A stretch of DNA of 64,000 nucleotides from Pseudomonas sp. Irchel s3f7 (GTDB taxonomy: Bacteria > Pseudomonadota > Gammaproteobacteria > Pseudomonadales > Pseudomonadaceae): assembly GCF_900187615.1 (NCBI RefSeq), contig NZ_FYDO01000011.1, positions 1 through 64,000 on the forward strand, given 5' to 3'. A program made the position numbers and the translations under genes. Below the pieces are notes generated by a model. That model was not told the origin of the DNA. It did not search any database and saw only the letters and a program-made list of their open reading frames with translations. Shown in pieces: positions 17,542 to 26,804 of the stretch. The first letter of the stretch is position 1, and every line of letters begins with the position of its first letter.

Positions 17542-19325
17542 GCAAATTGACCGGCAGCCAGATCGTGGCACAAACCCTGAAAAACTACGGCGTCGAGTAT
17601 GTCGCCGGCATTCCCGGCCACGGTATCTGGACACTCACCGACGCCTTTCTCGAAGAAGACTCGAAACTCAAGTTCATCCAGGTCTTCCACGAGCAGAGTG
17701 CCGTGCACCTGGCAGACGGTTACTACCGGGTGTGCGGCAAGCCGATGGCGGCTGTCACGTCCATCGGCGCCGGTGCCACCAACACCATCATTGGTCTCGC
17801 CACGGCCTTCACCGACTCCACCAGCCTCATGCTGATCACCGGTGGGCCGCCCACCCACATGCGCGGCCACGGTTTGCTGCAAGAACTGGAGCGCTACACC
17901 GATAACGATTTCCCGAAAATCGCCGAAGCGGTCACCAAGCGCCATTGGGTCGCCACACGCGTCGAAGAGCTGCCGTTCATGATGCACCGCGCCTGGAGCG
18001 CGATGGTCACCGGCCGTCCTGGCCCGGTGCACATCGAAATTCCGATGGACGTGCAAGCCGAAGCGGCTGAAGTGACGTTGCATGACCTCGAAGAGCGCAC
18101 CCCGATCGGCAAGTCGTTCCCAGACCCGGCGGCCACCGCCCGTGCCGTACAAGAACTGCAAGCCTGCCAGCGCCCGGTGCTCGTGATCGGTGGCGGTGTG
18201 ATTACCGGTGAAGCGCACGCCGAGATCCTGGCCCTGGCCGAAGCGTGGAAAATCCCGGTGGTCACCACCTGGAACGGCAAAAGCGGTTTCCCCGAGGACC
18301 ATGAATTGTTCGCCGGCAGCGTCGGCCAGACCGGCACGATGTGCGGCAACAAAGTGGCTTCCACCGCCGATGTGATTATCGCCGTGGGTTGCCGCTTCAC
18401 CGACTGGTCATCGTCCAGCTATGCCAAGGGCGTGACCTTTGCGATTCCGCCGTCGAAGCTGATTCACATCGACATCGACCCGCACGAAATCGGCAAGAAC
18501 TACCCGGTGACCGTAGGCATCTGCGCCGACGCCAAGTACGCCCTCGCCGCCATCGTCGAAGGCCTCAAGGGTCAGACCGTCGATCGCGAAGCGTACCTTA
18601 GCGATCTGCGTGGCTATCAGAATGAATGGGAAACCAAGCTGGCCGGTCGTCGTGATTCGGACCGTTTCCCGTTCACCTCTCAACGTCCACTGGGTGCGCT
18701 GCGCAAGATTTTCCCGCGGGACACCATCGTGGTAGTCGGCTCCGGCAATACCCAGGGCGCGGTCAAGCAGACCTTCCCGGTCTATACCCCTCGCACTCAC
18801 CTGACCTCCGGCGGGTTCTCCTCCATGGGCTGGGCCGTACCTGCCGCCATCGGCGCCAAGCTGGCTGCACCGAACCAGCCGGTGGTGTGCATCCTGGGTG
18901 ACGGTGACTTCCTGATGACCTCGCAGGAAATTGCGATCTGCGTGACCAATAACATTCCAGTCGTGTTCATGATCCAGAACAATGCCGGGTACATGTCGAT
19001 TCGCGGTGGCCAGCGCAAGCAGACCAGCCGCCATATCGGCACCGAGTTCAACCATCCGGACGGCACGCCATACAGCCCGGACTTCAAGGCGGTGGGCGAA
19101 GCCTTCGGCCTGAAGTCCTACCGTGTGGAGCGCCCGGAAGACCTCGAGCCGATCCTGCAGGAAGCCCTGGATTTGAACGTGCCGGTGCTGATCGAGGTCC
19201 CGACCGACCGCGACGCCGCGGGCCCTTGGGTACCGGGCTGGTGGGACTTCCCGATTCCTGAGTACATCACCGATGAGCGCCAGGACGAATACCGGGAACT
19301 GCGCAACTCCGAACAACACCTATAA
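17538..19325 (+). CDS. Thiamine pyrophosphate-dependent enzyme, acetolactate synthase-like
   Basis: The 595-residue protein has all three domains of the POX/AHAS family: PYR (residues 1-170, catalytic Glu in FHEQSAVHLADGYYR), a central domain (about 190-340) and PP (about 420-560) with GDGDFLMTSQEIAICV leading to QNNAGY, the TPP-Mg motif. Relatives ligate or cleave alpha-keto acids, and IolD-type hydrolases of inositol breakdown belong to the same fold. No small regulatory subunit gene is present, so ordinary branched-chain amino-acid synthesis is unlikely. A shorter two-domain paralogue is encoded at 7589-8692. Confidence 0.85.
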   Translation: MSKLTGSQIVAQTLKNYGVEYVAGIPGHGIWTLTDAFLEEDSKLKFIQVFHEQSAVHLADGYYRVCGKPMAAVTSIGAGATNTIIGLATAFTDSTSLMLITGGPPTHMRGHGLLQELERYTDNDFPKIAEAVTKRHWVATRVEELPFMMHRAWSAMVTGRPGPVHIEIPMDVQAEAAEVTLHDLEERTPIGKSFPDPAATARAVQELQACQRPVLVIGGGVITGEAHAEILALAEAWKIPVVTTWNGKSGFPEDHELFAGSVGQTGTMCGNKVASTADVIIAVGCRFTDWSSSSYAKGVTFAIPPSKLIHIDIDPHEIGKNYPVTVGICADAKYALAAIVEGLKGQTVDREAYLSDLRGYQNEWETKLAGRRDSDRFPFTSQRPLGALRKIFPRDTIVVVGSGNTQGAVKQTFPVYTPRTHLTSGGFSSMGWAVPAAIGAKLAAPNQPVVCILGDGDFLMTSQEIAICVTNNIPVVFMIQNNAGYMSIRGGQRKQTSRHIGTEFNHPDGTPYSPDFKAVGEAFGLKSYRVERPEDLEPILQEALDLNVPVLIEVPTDRDAAGPWVPGWWDFPIPEYITDERQDEYRELRNSEQHL

Positions 19326-19342
19326 GAACTGGAGCGGCTCAA

Positions 19343-20953
19343 ATGAGTGATGCATTGATTACGCATCATGCAGAGCTGAATCCACAATCGGGGGCGTCGC
19401 GCGAACCGCGCGCCCTCGACGTGGTGACACCTGATGCAGATGGCAATATCAATTGTGATGTGGTGATTATCGGCTCGGGCATGGGCGGTTCGACCTTTGC
19501 CCATGCGCTGCGTGACAGCGGACTGGACATTGTCATCGTTGAACGCGGTGATTTCCTGCCGCGAGAAATACAGAACTGGAGCACCGAATCGGTCTTCGGC
19601 CAAGGCCGTTATCGCAATGCCGAACAATGGCTGGACGAATCCAACCGACCCTTTTCACCAGGCGTTTTTTATTACGTCGGCGGCAACACCAAATTCTACG
19701 GCGCGATGCTGCCACGGTTTCGCGAAGCCGACTTTGCCGAAATCCAGCACGCCGAAGGCCTCTCCCCGGCCTGGCCGATCAGCTATGCGGACCTGGAGCC
19801 TTGGTACGCCGAGGCGGAAAAACTCTACCGCGTGCATGGCGCGGCAGGCGTAGATCCCAGCGAGCCCTGGCGCTCAGGCCCCTATCCAAGACCTGCGCTC
19901 AAACATGACCCTGCCCTGGCCTCCCTGGAGCAGAGCATGCGCCGGTCCGGGCTCAAGCCTTTTGTGATGCCGGCGGCAGTGGACTATGGCGATGGCGGTG
20001 ACTGCGTACTGTGCTCAACCTGCGATGGGTACCCTTGCCTGCTGGACGCCAAGGCTGACGCAGAGACCAGCGCGTTGAGACCGGCCTTGCGCAGTGCAAC
20101 CGTCAGGCTGTTGACCCGCACCACGATCAACCAACTGAAGACAGTGGCAGACGGGCGGACGGTCACTGAGGCCCACGGCCTGATCGAGGGTCGTGCCGTG
20201 ACGCTGCGTGCCAAGCGCTTCGTACTGGCCTGCGGAGCCGTGAACAGCGCGGCGCTGTTGCTCAAGTCGGCCAACGATCAGCACCCCGAAGGCCTGGGCA
20301 ACAGCTCAGGGCAAGTGGGTCGCAATTACATGGTGCACAACAGCACGTTCATGCTGGCGGTAGACCCCCGACGCAAGAACAAGGTGGTCTTCCAGAAGAC
20401 CCTGGCCCTCAACGACTGGTACAGCGCCGGTGCGAACAATGTGTTCCCCCTGGGTAATGTGCAGATGCTGGGGAAAATTCGCGAACCCATGATCAGTTCC
20501 ATGCGTCCGTGGCTGCCGAAATTCGCCTCGCGATACATCACCGATCACAGTGTCGACCTGTACCTGACGTCGGAAGACCTGCCCACCCAAGACAATCGGG
20601 TCACCTATGACGCGCAACGGGGTGCGATCAAGGTCCATTGGACACCCAACAACCTCAAAGCCCATGAAGGCCTGGTGAACAAGACCAGCCGTGTCATGCG
20701 AGCCGCGGGCTATCCGCTGATCCTCAAGGCGCGCATGGGCATTGCCACCAACTCGCATCAATGCGGTACGGCGGTCATGGGCAAGGACCCGGCGTCGAGC
20801 GTGCTGGACCTCAACTGCAAGATGCACGACCTGGACAATGTCTGGGTGGTCGACAGTTCGTTCTTCCCGTCCTCGGCCGCGGTCAATCCGGCACTCACCA
20901 TCGCCGCCAACGCCCTGCGGGTCGCGGCGAACTTCAAACACGAAGTGTCCTGA
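19343..20953 (+). CDS. GMC family oxidoreductase (second type)
   Basis: The 536-residue FAD enzyme differs from the 886-2472 protein. It has VVIIGSGMGGSTFAHALRDS for FAD binding, then GGNTKFYGAMLPRFRE, a Cys-rich stretch (CVLCSTCDGYPC) and a C-terminal SFFPSSAAVNPALTIAANAL with the catalytic region. It resembles the membrane-associated gluconate/glucoside dehydrogenase large-subunit branch. It is the last gene of the ThuA-TPP-GMC operon, 17 bp after the TPP gene, and probably oxidises the pathway's sugar or polyol. Confidence 0.85.
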   Translation: MSDALITHHAELNPQSGASREPRALDVVTPDADGNINCDVVIIGSGMGGSTFAHALRDSGLDIVIVERGDFLPREIQNWSTESVFGQGRYRNAEQWLDESNRPFSPGVFYYVGGNTKFYGAMLPRFREADFAEIQHAEGLSPAWPISYADLEPWYAEAEKLYRVHGAAGVDPSEPWRSGPYPRPALKHDPALASLEQSMRRSGLKPFVMPAAVDYGDGGDCVLCSTCDGYPCLLDAKADAETSALRPALRSATVRLLTRTTINQLKTVADGRTVTEAHGLIEGRAVTLRAKRFVLACGAVNSAALLLKSANDQHPEGLGNSSGQVGRNYMVHNSTFMLAVDPRRKNKVVFQKTLALNDWYSAGANNVFPLGNVQMLGKIREPMISSMRPWLPKFASRYITDHSVDLYLTSEDLPTQDNRVTYDAQRGAIKVHWTPNNLKAHEGLVNKTSRVMRAAGYPLILKARMGIATNSHQCGTAVMGKDPASSVLDLNCKMHDLDNVWVVDSSFFPSSAAVNPALTIAANALRVAANFKHEVS

Positions 20954-20962
20954 GCGGCAAGC

Positions 20963-20989
20963 GCTGCGGTGTAGTGATTACACCGCAGC
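20963..20989. terminator. Hairpin between convergent genes
   Basis: GCTGCGGTGTA, a 5-nt loop and TACACCGCAGC form a perfect 11-bp stem between the stops of the GMC gene (+) and the LacI gene (-). There is no clear T-run, so it may stop transcription only in part. Confidence 0.55.
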
Positions 20990-21007
20990 CTGATGCCATG
21001 AGCGCGG

Positions 21008-22102
21008 TTAAACGCCCGGTACCTTCTGGGTTGAACCACGCACGATCAGTTTGGTGGCGAAAATCTTCTGCTCAGGCTCAAGCCGGGTGTCGGCCGGTGC
21101 ATTGAGCTGCTCGGTCAAAAGCCTCGCGGCGTAGACGCCCTTCTCCACCATGGGTTGGCCAATAGTCGTCAGGCCCAATTGCACCGCTTCGGGAATGTCG
21201 TCGAAACCGATCACCGACAGGTCTTGCGGAACCTTGCGATTGAGCGCGTGAGCCGTCTTCATGCAAGCGATCGCCATCACATCGGAACAGGCCACCACCG
21301 CCGTGACGTCGCTGGACGTCAGCAGGGTGAACGCGGCCGCTTGCCCGGACGTCGAATCCAGTCCACCTGCTTCGATAATGCTCAGGTCCTCGAATGCCAG
21401 GCCCGCCGCATTCGCCGCCTCGACGTAGCCGGTCAGCCGCTCCCTGACAATGCGCTCACTGGCATGCTTGAAACGCTGCGGATCGATCGGACCGCGATAA
21501 CCATCAGGGTTCAGACGGTCAATGATGATCCCTATTTTGCGGTGCCCCAGATCCAGCAAGTGCTGCACCTGAGTGCGGGCGGCCCCACGGTCATCGATCC
21601 CGACAAAAAAAGCACCTTCCACCAGCGGCGAATCGATCACCACAAACGGAATGTTCTGTTTCACCACCGCCAGTACCGCAGGGTGGTCATCGGGCAGGGT
21701 CGAGATGATCAAGCCATCAACCAACCCTCGCAGCGCCAGGCTGCCGTGATTGGCTGCCGGTGTCCGACCGACCAACCGGTTGTTGTTGAGAGGGAACAAC
21801 GTCAGCGCAACGTTCTCCAGTTCGCCCACCTCGCTGATCCCGCGCAGCAAGGCAACGGTGCAAGGGTCGGCGAACGCCAGGGACAACTTGTCCATCATCA
21901 TCAACCCGATCGCCCCGATCTTGCCCGAGCGAAGGCTCCGGCCAAGCACATTGGGTCCCGGGTAGCCCAGCGACGCGGCTACGGCAAGGATATGCTCACG
22001 TTGGGCCTCGGACAGCTTGGATGGGCGATTGTAAGCGTAAGACACCGCAGGCTGAGACACCCCCGCCGCCAGTGCTACATCTTTCATTGAAACGGATGCC
22101 AT
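21008..22102 (-). CDS. LacI family transcriptional regulator
   Basis: The 364-residue protein has the LacI DNA-binding head (MKDVALAAGVSQPAVSYAYN, residues 6-25, and the hinge helix at LGRSLRSG) and a periplasmic-binding-protein-like sensor domain. It probably represses in the absence of a sugar-like ligand. The palindrome GTTATACGTATAAC, typical in form for this family, lies before the ThuA operon and before both MFS genes. These are the predicted targets. The MFS gene at 22165 lies just upstream in the same direction. Confidence 0.85.
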   Translation of the reverse strand: MASVSMKDVALAAGVSQPAVSYAYNRPSKLSEAQREHILAVAASLGYPGPNVLGRSLRSGKIGAIGLMMMDKLSLAFADPCTVALLRGISEVGELENVALTLFPLNNNRLVGRTPAANHGSLALRGLVDGLIISTLPDDHPAVLAVVKQNIPFVVIDSPLVEGAFFVGIDDRGAARTQVQHLLDLGHRKIGIIIDRLNPDGYRGPIDPQRFKHASERIVRERLTGYVEAANAAGLAFEDLSIIEAGGLDSTSGQAAAFTLLTSSDVTAVVACSDVMAIACMKTAHALNRKVPQDLSVIGFDDIPEAVQLGLTTIGQPMVEKGVYAARLLTEQLNAPADTRLEPEQKIFATKLIVRGSTQKVPGV

Positions 22103-22164
22103 CGCTTGCTTCCCAACCTTGTTGAAAACCTCGTGCGAGGTCAGTGATAAAAAACGCCACGCGC

Positions 22165-23334
22165 TCAGTGTAACTGTTGAGGCGAAACCTTCGGAACCAG
22201 TCGAGTGGCAGTGACAAGGACCGCGATCATCAGCGCGGCAACGACGAGCAGCGCCAGGGGCAGGCTGCTGGCATGGGCGACAAACCCGATGGCGGCCGGG
22301 CCCATTAAAATCCCGAGGTAACCCAGGCTGGTGGCAGCGGCAATGGCCAGTTCGCCAGGCATGGTCTTTTGCGCACCTGCCAGCGACAAATAAACCGGAG
22401 CGATGTTGGCCAGACCGGCGCCAATCACCGCAAACCCCACCAGGTTCAACAGCCAGTCATTGGCCAACACGACCATCGCGAACCCCAACATGACCACGAG
22501 TCCACCGCCAATCAGCACCACCCGTGCCCCCAGCTTCAGCAGTATCCGGTCACCGTTCAATCGCCCCAGCGCCATCATCACTGCAAACACGGCGTAACCC
22601 AGGCCGGCCAGAGAATGCTGGACGCCTCGCTCGTCAGCCAGGAACACCGCGCTCCAGTCGAGAATCGCCCCTTCGGCCAGGAAGGCGAACAGACACAGCA
22701 TGCCCAGCAGTAAAACCTTTCGGGTCGGCCGGACAAAAATCGGGCTGCCTTCGTCACCGCTGCGCCCCAGCAACTGACGGCCATGGGTCAGGACGAAGGC
22801 GACCAGGATTACCATGACCGCACTGCTGGCCATCAACGGCGTGGCGCCCAGCCATAACAACGCGGTAATACCTGCCGCACTGATAATCGCGCCGAGGCTG
22901 AACAGGCCATGGAAACCGGACATGAGTGAACGTCCCGTCGCGCGCTCGACCATCACGCCCTGAACGTTCATGGTCACGTCGACCGACCCGCACCCTGCCC
23001 CAAATACCACCAAGGCGAACATCAAACCGATAAAGGAATGAGTCGTCGCCAACAAAGGCAAGGTCAGCAGCACCAGCGCAATGCCCACGTGCATCGTAAA
23101 ACGACAGCCCCGGCGCGCGTTGAGAATGCCGGCCAGTGGCATCATCACCAACGAGCCCAAGCCCAGGCACAGCAACAGCAGCCCCAGGGCCGCGTCGTCA
23201 ACCCCAGCCCGGCTGCGCGCATAGGGCACCAGGGGCGCCCAGGCACCCATACACAGCCCTGACAACAGGAACGTCGATCGATAGGCCAACATATGAGGCA
23301 TGGCGCACGGCAGTAGCAATTCTTGAGACGACAC
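22165..23334 (-). CDS. MFS transporter
   Basis: The 389-residue protein has about 12 hydrophobic segments and MFS features such as LNARRGCRF between helices 2 and 3 and GSVDVTMNVQGVMVE in helix 4. It resembles the YbjJ/FucP-like branch, so a small sugar, cyclitol or breakdown product is a plausible substrate. The GTG start has GAGG 5 nt upstream. A perfect LacI-type operator lies about 30 bp upstream. Confidence 0.8.
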   Translation of the reverse strand: MSSQELLLPCAMPHMLAYRSTFLLSGLCMGAWAPLVPYARSRAGVDDAALGLLLLCLGLGSLVMMPLAGILNARRGCRFTMHVGIALVLLTLPLLATTHSFIGLMFALVVFGAGCGSVDVTMNVQGVMVERATGRSLMSGFHGLFSLGAIISAAGITALLWLGATPLMASSAVMVILVAFVLTHGRQLLGRSGDEGSPIFVRPTRKVLLLGMLCLFAFLAEGAILDWSAVFLADERGVQHSLAGLGYAVFAVMMALGRLNGDRILLKLGARVVLIGGGLVVMLGFAMVVLANDWLLNLVGFAVIGAGLANIAPVYLSLAGAQKTMPGELAIAAATSLGYLGILMGPAAIGFVAHASSLPLALLVVAALMIAVLVTATRLVPKVSPQQLH

Positions 23335-23362
23335 GAAAACCTCTGTGCTCGGATCAATTCAA

Positions 23363-23376
23363 GTTATACGTATAAC
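23363..23376. promoter_or_regulatory. Perfect LacI-type operator before the minus-strand MFS gene
   Basis: GTTATACGTATAAC lies 29 bp upstream of the MFS start at 23334. It is identical to the sites at 16776 and 23520. Confidence 0.75.
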
Positions 23377-23481
23377 CCAAATTGACCTGTTCGACCACAG
23401 GCCACGTTAAAAACTGATCGCCCCGCCGAGCATATCTGCATGCCAGATGTCACCTGAATGGCAATCGCCTCCCAGAAACAG

Positions 23482-23533
23482 TTGACATCAATGCCGTCAC
23501 CGATGTTATTTTTGAATGAGTTATACGTATAAC
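23482..23533 (+). promoter_or_regulatory. Promoter with overlapping LacI-type operator
   Basis: A -35 TTGACA (23482-23487) and a -10-like TTATTT (23506-23511, 18-bp spacing) are followed by the perfect palindrome GTTATACGTATAAC at 23520-23533, where the transcript would start. This placement suits repression by steric block of the MFS gene at 23556. Confidence 0.65.
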
Positions 23534-23555
23534 TCTAGTACGACTCAGCTTTTGC

Positions 23556-24869
23556 ATGAACACCCCCCACAAAAACAACAGGGACAAATGCAGCGTGATG
23601 AATAACGTTCAAAAAACACCGATCCCCACACGCATCCGCAAGGCGCGTATTGCGACCTTCCTCGGCTTCATGATGATCGGCGCAATGATGTACATCTGGT
23701 CGACCGGGGTGAGTGTCTTCAGGACACAACTGGGTTTTACCGGTGAGCTGGGTGATGCCAACTTCGGCCTGATCGCGCTCGGGGTCGGCGTCGGCTCAGC
23801 GGCGGGAGCCCTGCTGGTCGGCCGTTTGCTGGACAGCTTCGGTGCAAAACCGGTGATCACCTTCTGCGCCCTTGCCTACCCTCTGTCCATCATTCCGTTG
23901 GGTTTCGTCAGCGGTTTCTGGTTTGCAATGAGTTTTGGCGTGGTGCTGGGTTTGCTGCGCGGCGCGCTGGATACCGCGTTGAATGCCCATGGTGTGCAAG
24001 TCGAGCGGTTTTATCGGCGCTCGATCATGTCCGGCTTCCACGCGTTCTATTCGCTGGGTGGTTTTCTGCTCGGGATGGCCTGCAGTTGGCTGACGGGTTT
24101 CTACACCGACAGCGTCAAGGTGCCGTTTACCGTGCTGGGCATCGCCATGCTGATCGTCGGCTGTGTGTTCAGCCGCTGGCTGCTGGGCAAGCATGACGTT
24201 CCCGACGCGGCTTCAGGCGACTGGCAAACAGACGCTCAGTCAGCGGAGGAAATCGGCAAGGGTCCATCGACCAAAACGCTGTTGGTGATGATTGCACTTG
24301 GCGCACTGTTGTTGGGCAGCATGATGGGTGAAAACGCGATTGCCGACTGGGGCCAGGAATACATTCGCCGCGAGTTCTCGACCTCGACGTCCACCGCAGG
24401 CATGGCGGTGTCGATATTCGTCGGTGCGGCGTTCATCGGGCGCCTGTTCGGCGACCGGCTGGCGGCGGCCTTTGGTAACGCTCAAGTGGTGTTCGCCTGC
24501 GGCACAGTCTGTGTACTGGGCATGACCCTCACCATCGTTGGCGGCACGGTCGTTACCGGCATTCTCGGCTTTGCGTTGTTCGGTCTCGGACTTTCCTGCA
24601 TCGCGCCGCTGATGATTTCCGCAGCCGGACGCCGGGACCCACAACATGCCGGTCGCAACATCGGCATCGTCAATTGCATCGGCTTCTCCGGCATGCTCGT
24701 GGGACCCGCCGCCATCACCGTGATCGTCAGCCATTTCGGCCTGGAGTCACTGATGTTTTTCCCATTGATCATGCTTGGCCTGCTCGCAACATTTGGCCCG
24801 CTGCTGATGAGAGCGCCAAAAACCGCCAAGGGCGTCAAACAGTCCGCCGCAAGCACCACCCGCGCCTAG
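23556..24869 (+). CDS. MFS transporter
   Basis: The 437-residue protein has about 12 transmembrane segments and shares layout with the neighbouring MFS protein (for example SGFHAFYSLGGFLLG against SGFHGLFSLGAIISA), so the two are diverged paralogues. It may carry the same or a related compound. The ATG at 23556 has no clear Shine-Dalgarno, and the ATG at 23598 is an alternative start. Its promoter carries a LacI-type operator. Confidence 0.8.
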   Translation: MNTPHKNNRDKCSVMNNVQKTPIPTRIRKARIATFLGFMMIGAMMYIWSTGVSVFRTQLGFTGELGDANFGLIALGVGVGSAAGALLVGRLLDSFGAKPVITFCALAYPLSIIPLGFVSGFWFAMSFGVVLGLLRGALDTALNAHGVQVERFYRRSIMSGFHAFYSLGGFLLGMACSWLTGFYTDSVKVPFTVLGIAMLIVGCVFSRWLLGKHDVPDAASGDWQTDAQSAEEIGKGPSTKTLLVMIALGALLLGSMMGENAIADWGQEYIRREFSTSTSTAGMAVSIFVGAAFIGRLFGDRLAAAFGNAQVVFACGTVCVLGMTLTIVGGTVVTGILGFALFGLGLSCIAPLMISAAGRRDPQHAGRNIGIVNCIGFSGMLVGPAAITVIVSHFGLESLMFFPLIMLGLLATFGPLLMRAPKTAKGVKQSAASTTRA

Positions 24870-25084
24870 ATCATCGGCGAACTGCTGACGATACGCAGCG
24901 CCGGGGGGGCTATCTGCCGACTGACCGCAATATCGTCGGCGCCACGATGAATCCAGCGGGTATCGCCATCGCCCTTCAGGTGCTTTTTTGCTTCAGGGGA
25001 ATACTGGCGGTATTCCGCATCCAGCAAGAGGTCTTTATCAAGATCAAAGGGCAGCGCCCACAGGCTCATGCCGTTGCACCACAT
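24866..25084 (-). CDS. Hypothetical small protein (72 aa)
   Basis: Not recognised. The frame begins one base after the diguanylate cyclase stop, with GGAAG about 10 nt upstream, and its composition is protein-like: charged, with LPFDLDKDLLLDAEYRQY near the N-terminus. It could be the tail gene of the cyclase operon. It overlaps the end of the convergent MFS gene by 4 bp. Nothing shows its function. Confidence 0.35.
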   Translation of the reverse strand: MWCNGMSLWALPFDLDKDLLLDAEYRQYSPEAKKHLKGDGDTRWIHRGADDIAVSRQIAPPALRIVSSSPMI

Positions 25085-25085
25085 C

Positions 25086-26804
25086 CTATGCTGCTTCCGG
25101 CGGCAGAGGGGCAAACACCTCGACGGCATTCCTGCCGCCCTTCTTGACGCGGTACATGGCTTCGTCGCCATAGCGCAGCAAATCGCGCAAATTGTCAGCC
25201 AGGTCGGGAAATATCACCACGCCAATGCTTGATGAAATGGAGAGTGTTACACCGTTATCCATGACAAAAGGTTGTTCAAGTACCAGGCGGATTTTCTCGG
25301 CGACCACAACGGCATCTTCTGCATTTCGGGCATCCGGCAGGAGAATGACGAATTCATCACCGCCAATGCGCGAGGCGGTATCAGACTCGCGCAGCACAGA
25401 CCCCATACGGGATGCGACCTGGGCCAATAACCAATCTCCGGCCTCATGCCCGTGTTGGTCATTGACCGCCTTGAACTTGTCCAGGTCAATAAACAGTAAC
25501 GACAGCTTGCGTTTTTCCCGCTTGGCGAGCGCGATCAGTTGTCCCAGCCGATCTTCCATCATTCGGCGGTTCGGCAAACCGGTCATTCGGTCGTAGAAAG
25601 CCAGTTTGCGGATGGCTTCCTCAGCAACCTTACGCTCAGTGATGTCCATGGCGATGCCAATCATTGCGGGTCGACCGTTAAGAGACATACTCGATCCGTA
25701 TACCGCCAGATCGAACAACGATCCATCTATCCTGCGGGCTCGGTATTCGCTGGCCAGGCCCTCGATCCCGCCATCTGGGCTCAAGCGTTTTTGCAGATTG
25801 TCATTGAGTAGATCGTGATCACCTTCCGCCACCAGATCGAACACGCTCAGCGATTCAACGAGTTTATGTTGCTCAACGCCGAACATCTGAGCGATTCGTG
25901 TATTGGCAAACACTAATTTGTGATCCTGGATGATGTAGATGCCGACTGCTGAAGTTTCCGCCACGCCGCGAAACATCGATTCAGCACGCATGAGGTTCAG
26001 GTGTTCCTGCTCGAGGTTGCCAACCAGGGTACCGATCCGCTTTGCGGAGTCATTAAAGGCATCCGCCAACTGACCCACCTCATCATTGGGCCAGTGTTCG
26101 ATATGGACTTGATAGTTGCCGTTTGCCAGTTCGCGACTGCCCTGCGCGAGCCTCAGCACCGGACGAACGAAGCTTCGCCGGACAATCAGCCACGTCCCTC
26201 CCAGGAACAGTATGTCTATCACCAACAACAGATAAGCTATATTCAGCTCGACTTCCTGCTCGCGGTGCATCTCCTTTATCAGTGAGATCATCAGCTGATC
26301 GACATCGTCGAGCAAACGTTGTGAATTCTCGGCAAGCGCGCCTATCTGCCTTGCCTCCGGAGGGAAGTTACCGTCGCGCAGCAGCGCCGACTCGATATCT
26401 TCGCGGTAGCGCTGCCAGGCGATGCTGATCTCTTCTAATTTGAGCTGCTGTGGCGGTGTCATTTGCCGTATCTGATCGCTATTTGTGTTTCCTCGGTGCA
26501 TCAGCGTACTGACCGCATCCTCATAGCTCTTGATGTCTGACATCGCAGCCTCCTTGCCGGGAGACCATCCGTTCAAAAAGCTGCTGGTGTTGAGCGCCAT
26601 CCGGTGACCCAGGTAACGCATTTTGCCCGCAACCCGCATCGTTTCGTCAAAACCGGTGAATTCCGCGAACATGGCGTGCACGACCAGGATGTTGCCAAGC
26701 CCGAGCATCAGCAGCGCCAGGAACACAATCCCGATTTTCTTGCCAAGTCCAAAACGGGGCACGGTGGAGGGGCTGGAAGGGCTGGGCTTAAGTTCTTCTG
26801 TCAT
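25086..26804 (-). CDS. Membrane diguanylate cyclase with HAMP and PAS domains
   Basis: The 572-residue protein makes the second messenger c-di-GMP. In order it has a transmembrane helix (about residues 22-45), a PilJ-type periplasmic sensor helix bundle, a second membrane helix (about 190-210), a HAMP linker, a PAS domain with a following DITERK segment, and a GGDEF domain. The active-site motif is intact (RIGGDEFVILL). The inhibitory RxxD site (RESD) lies exactly five residues before it, so feedback inhibition is expected. The ATG at 26804 is chosen over a TTG at 26825, which has no ribosome-binding site. Confidence 0.88.
   Translation of the reverse strand: MTEELKPSPSSPSTVPRFGLGKKIGIVFLALLMLGLGNILVVHAMFAEFTGFDETMRVAGKMRYLGHRMALNTSSFLNGWSPGKEAAMSDIKSYEDAVSTLMHRGNTNSDQIRQMTPPQQLKLEEISIAWQRYREDIESALLRDGNFPPEARQIGALAENSQRLLDDVDQLMISLIKEMHREQEVELNIAYLLLVIDILFLGGTWLIVRRSFVRPVLRLAQGSRELANGNYQVHIEHWPNDEVGQLADAFNDSAKRIGTLVGNLEQEHLNLMRAESMFRGVAETSAVGIYIIQDHKLVFANTRIAQMFGVEQHKLVESLSVFDLVAEGDHDLLNDNLQKRLSPDGGIEGLASEYRARRIDGSLFDLAVYGSSMSLNGRPAMIGIAMDITERKVAEEAIRKLAFYDRMTGLPNRRMMEDRLGQLIALAKREKRKLSLLFIDLDKFKAVNDQHGHEAGDWLLAQVASRMGSVLRESDTASRIGGDEFVILLPDARNAEDAVVVAEKIRLVLEQPFVMDNGVTLSISSSIGVVIFPDLADNLRDLLRYGDEAMYRVKKGGRNAVEVFAPLPPEAA

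Noticed and set aside
17538-19325. Acetolactate synthase large subunit (ilvB) for branched-chain amino acids
   Set aside because: No small-subunit gene follows. The gene is coupled to a ThuA-like gene and a GMC oxidoreductase and lies behind a LacI-type operator.
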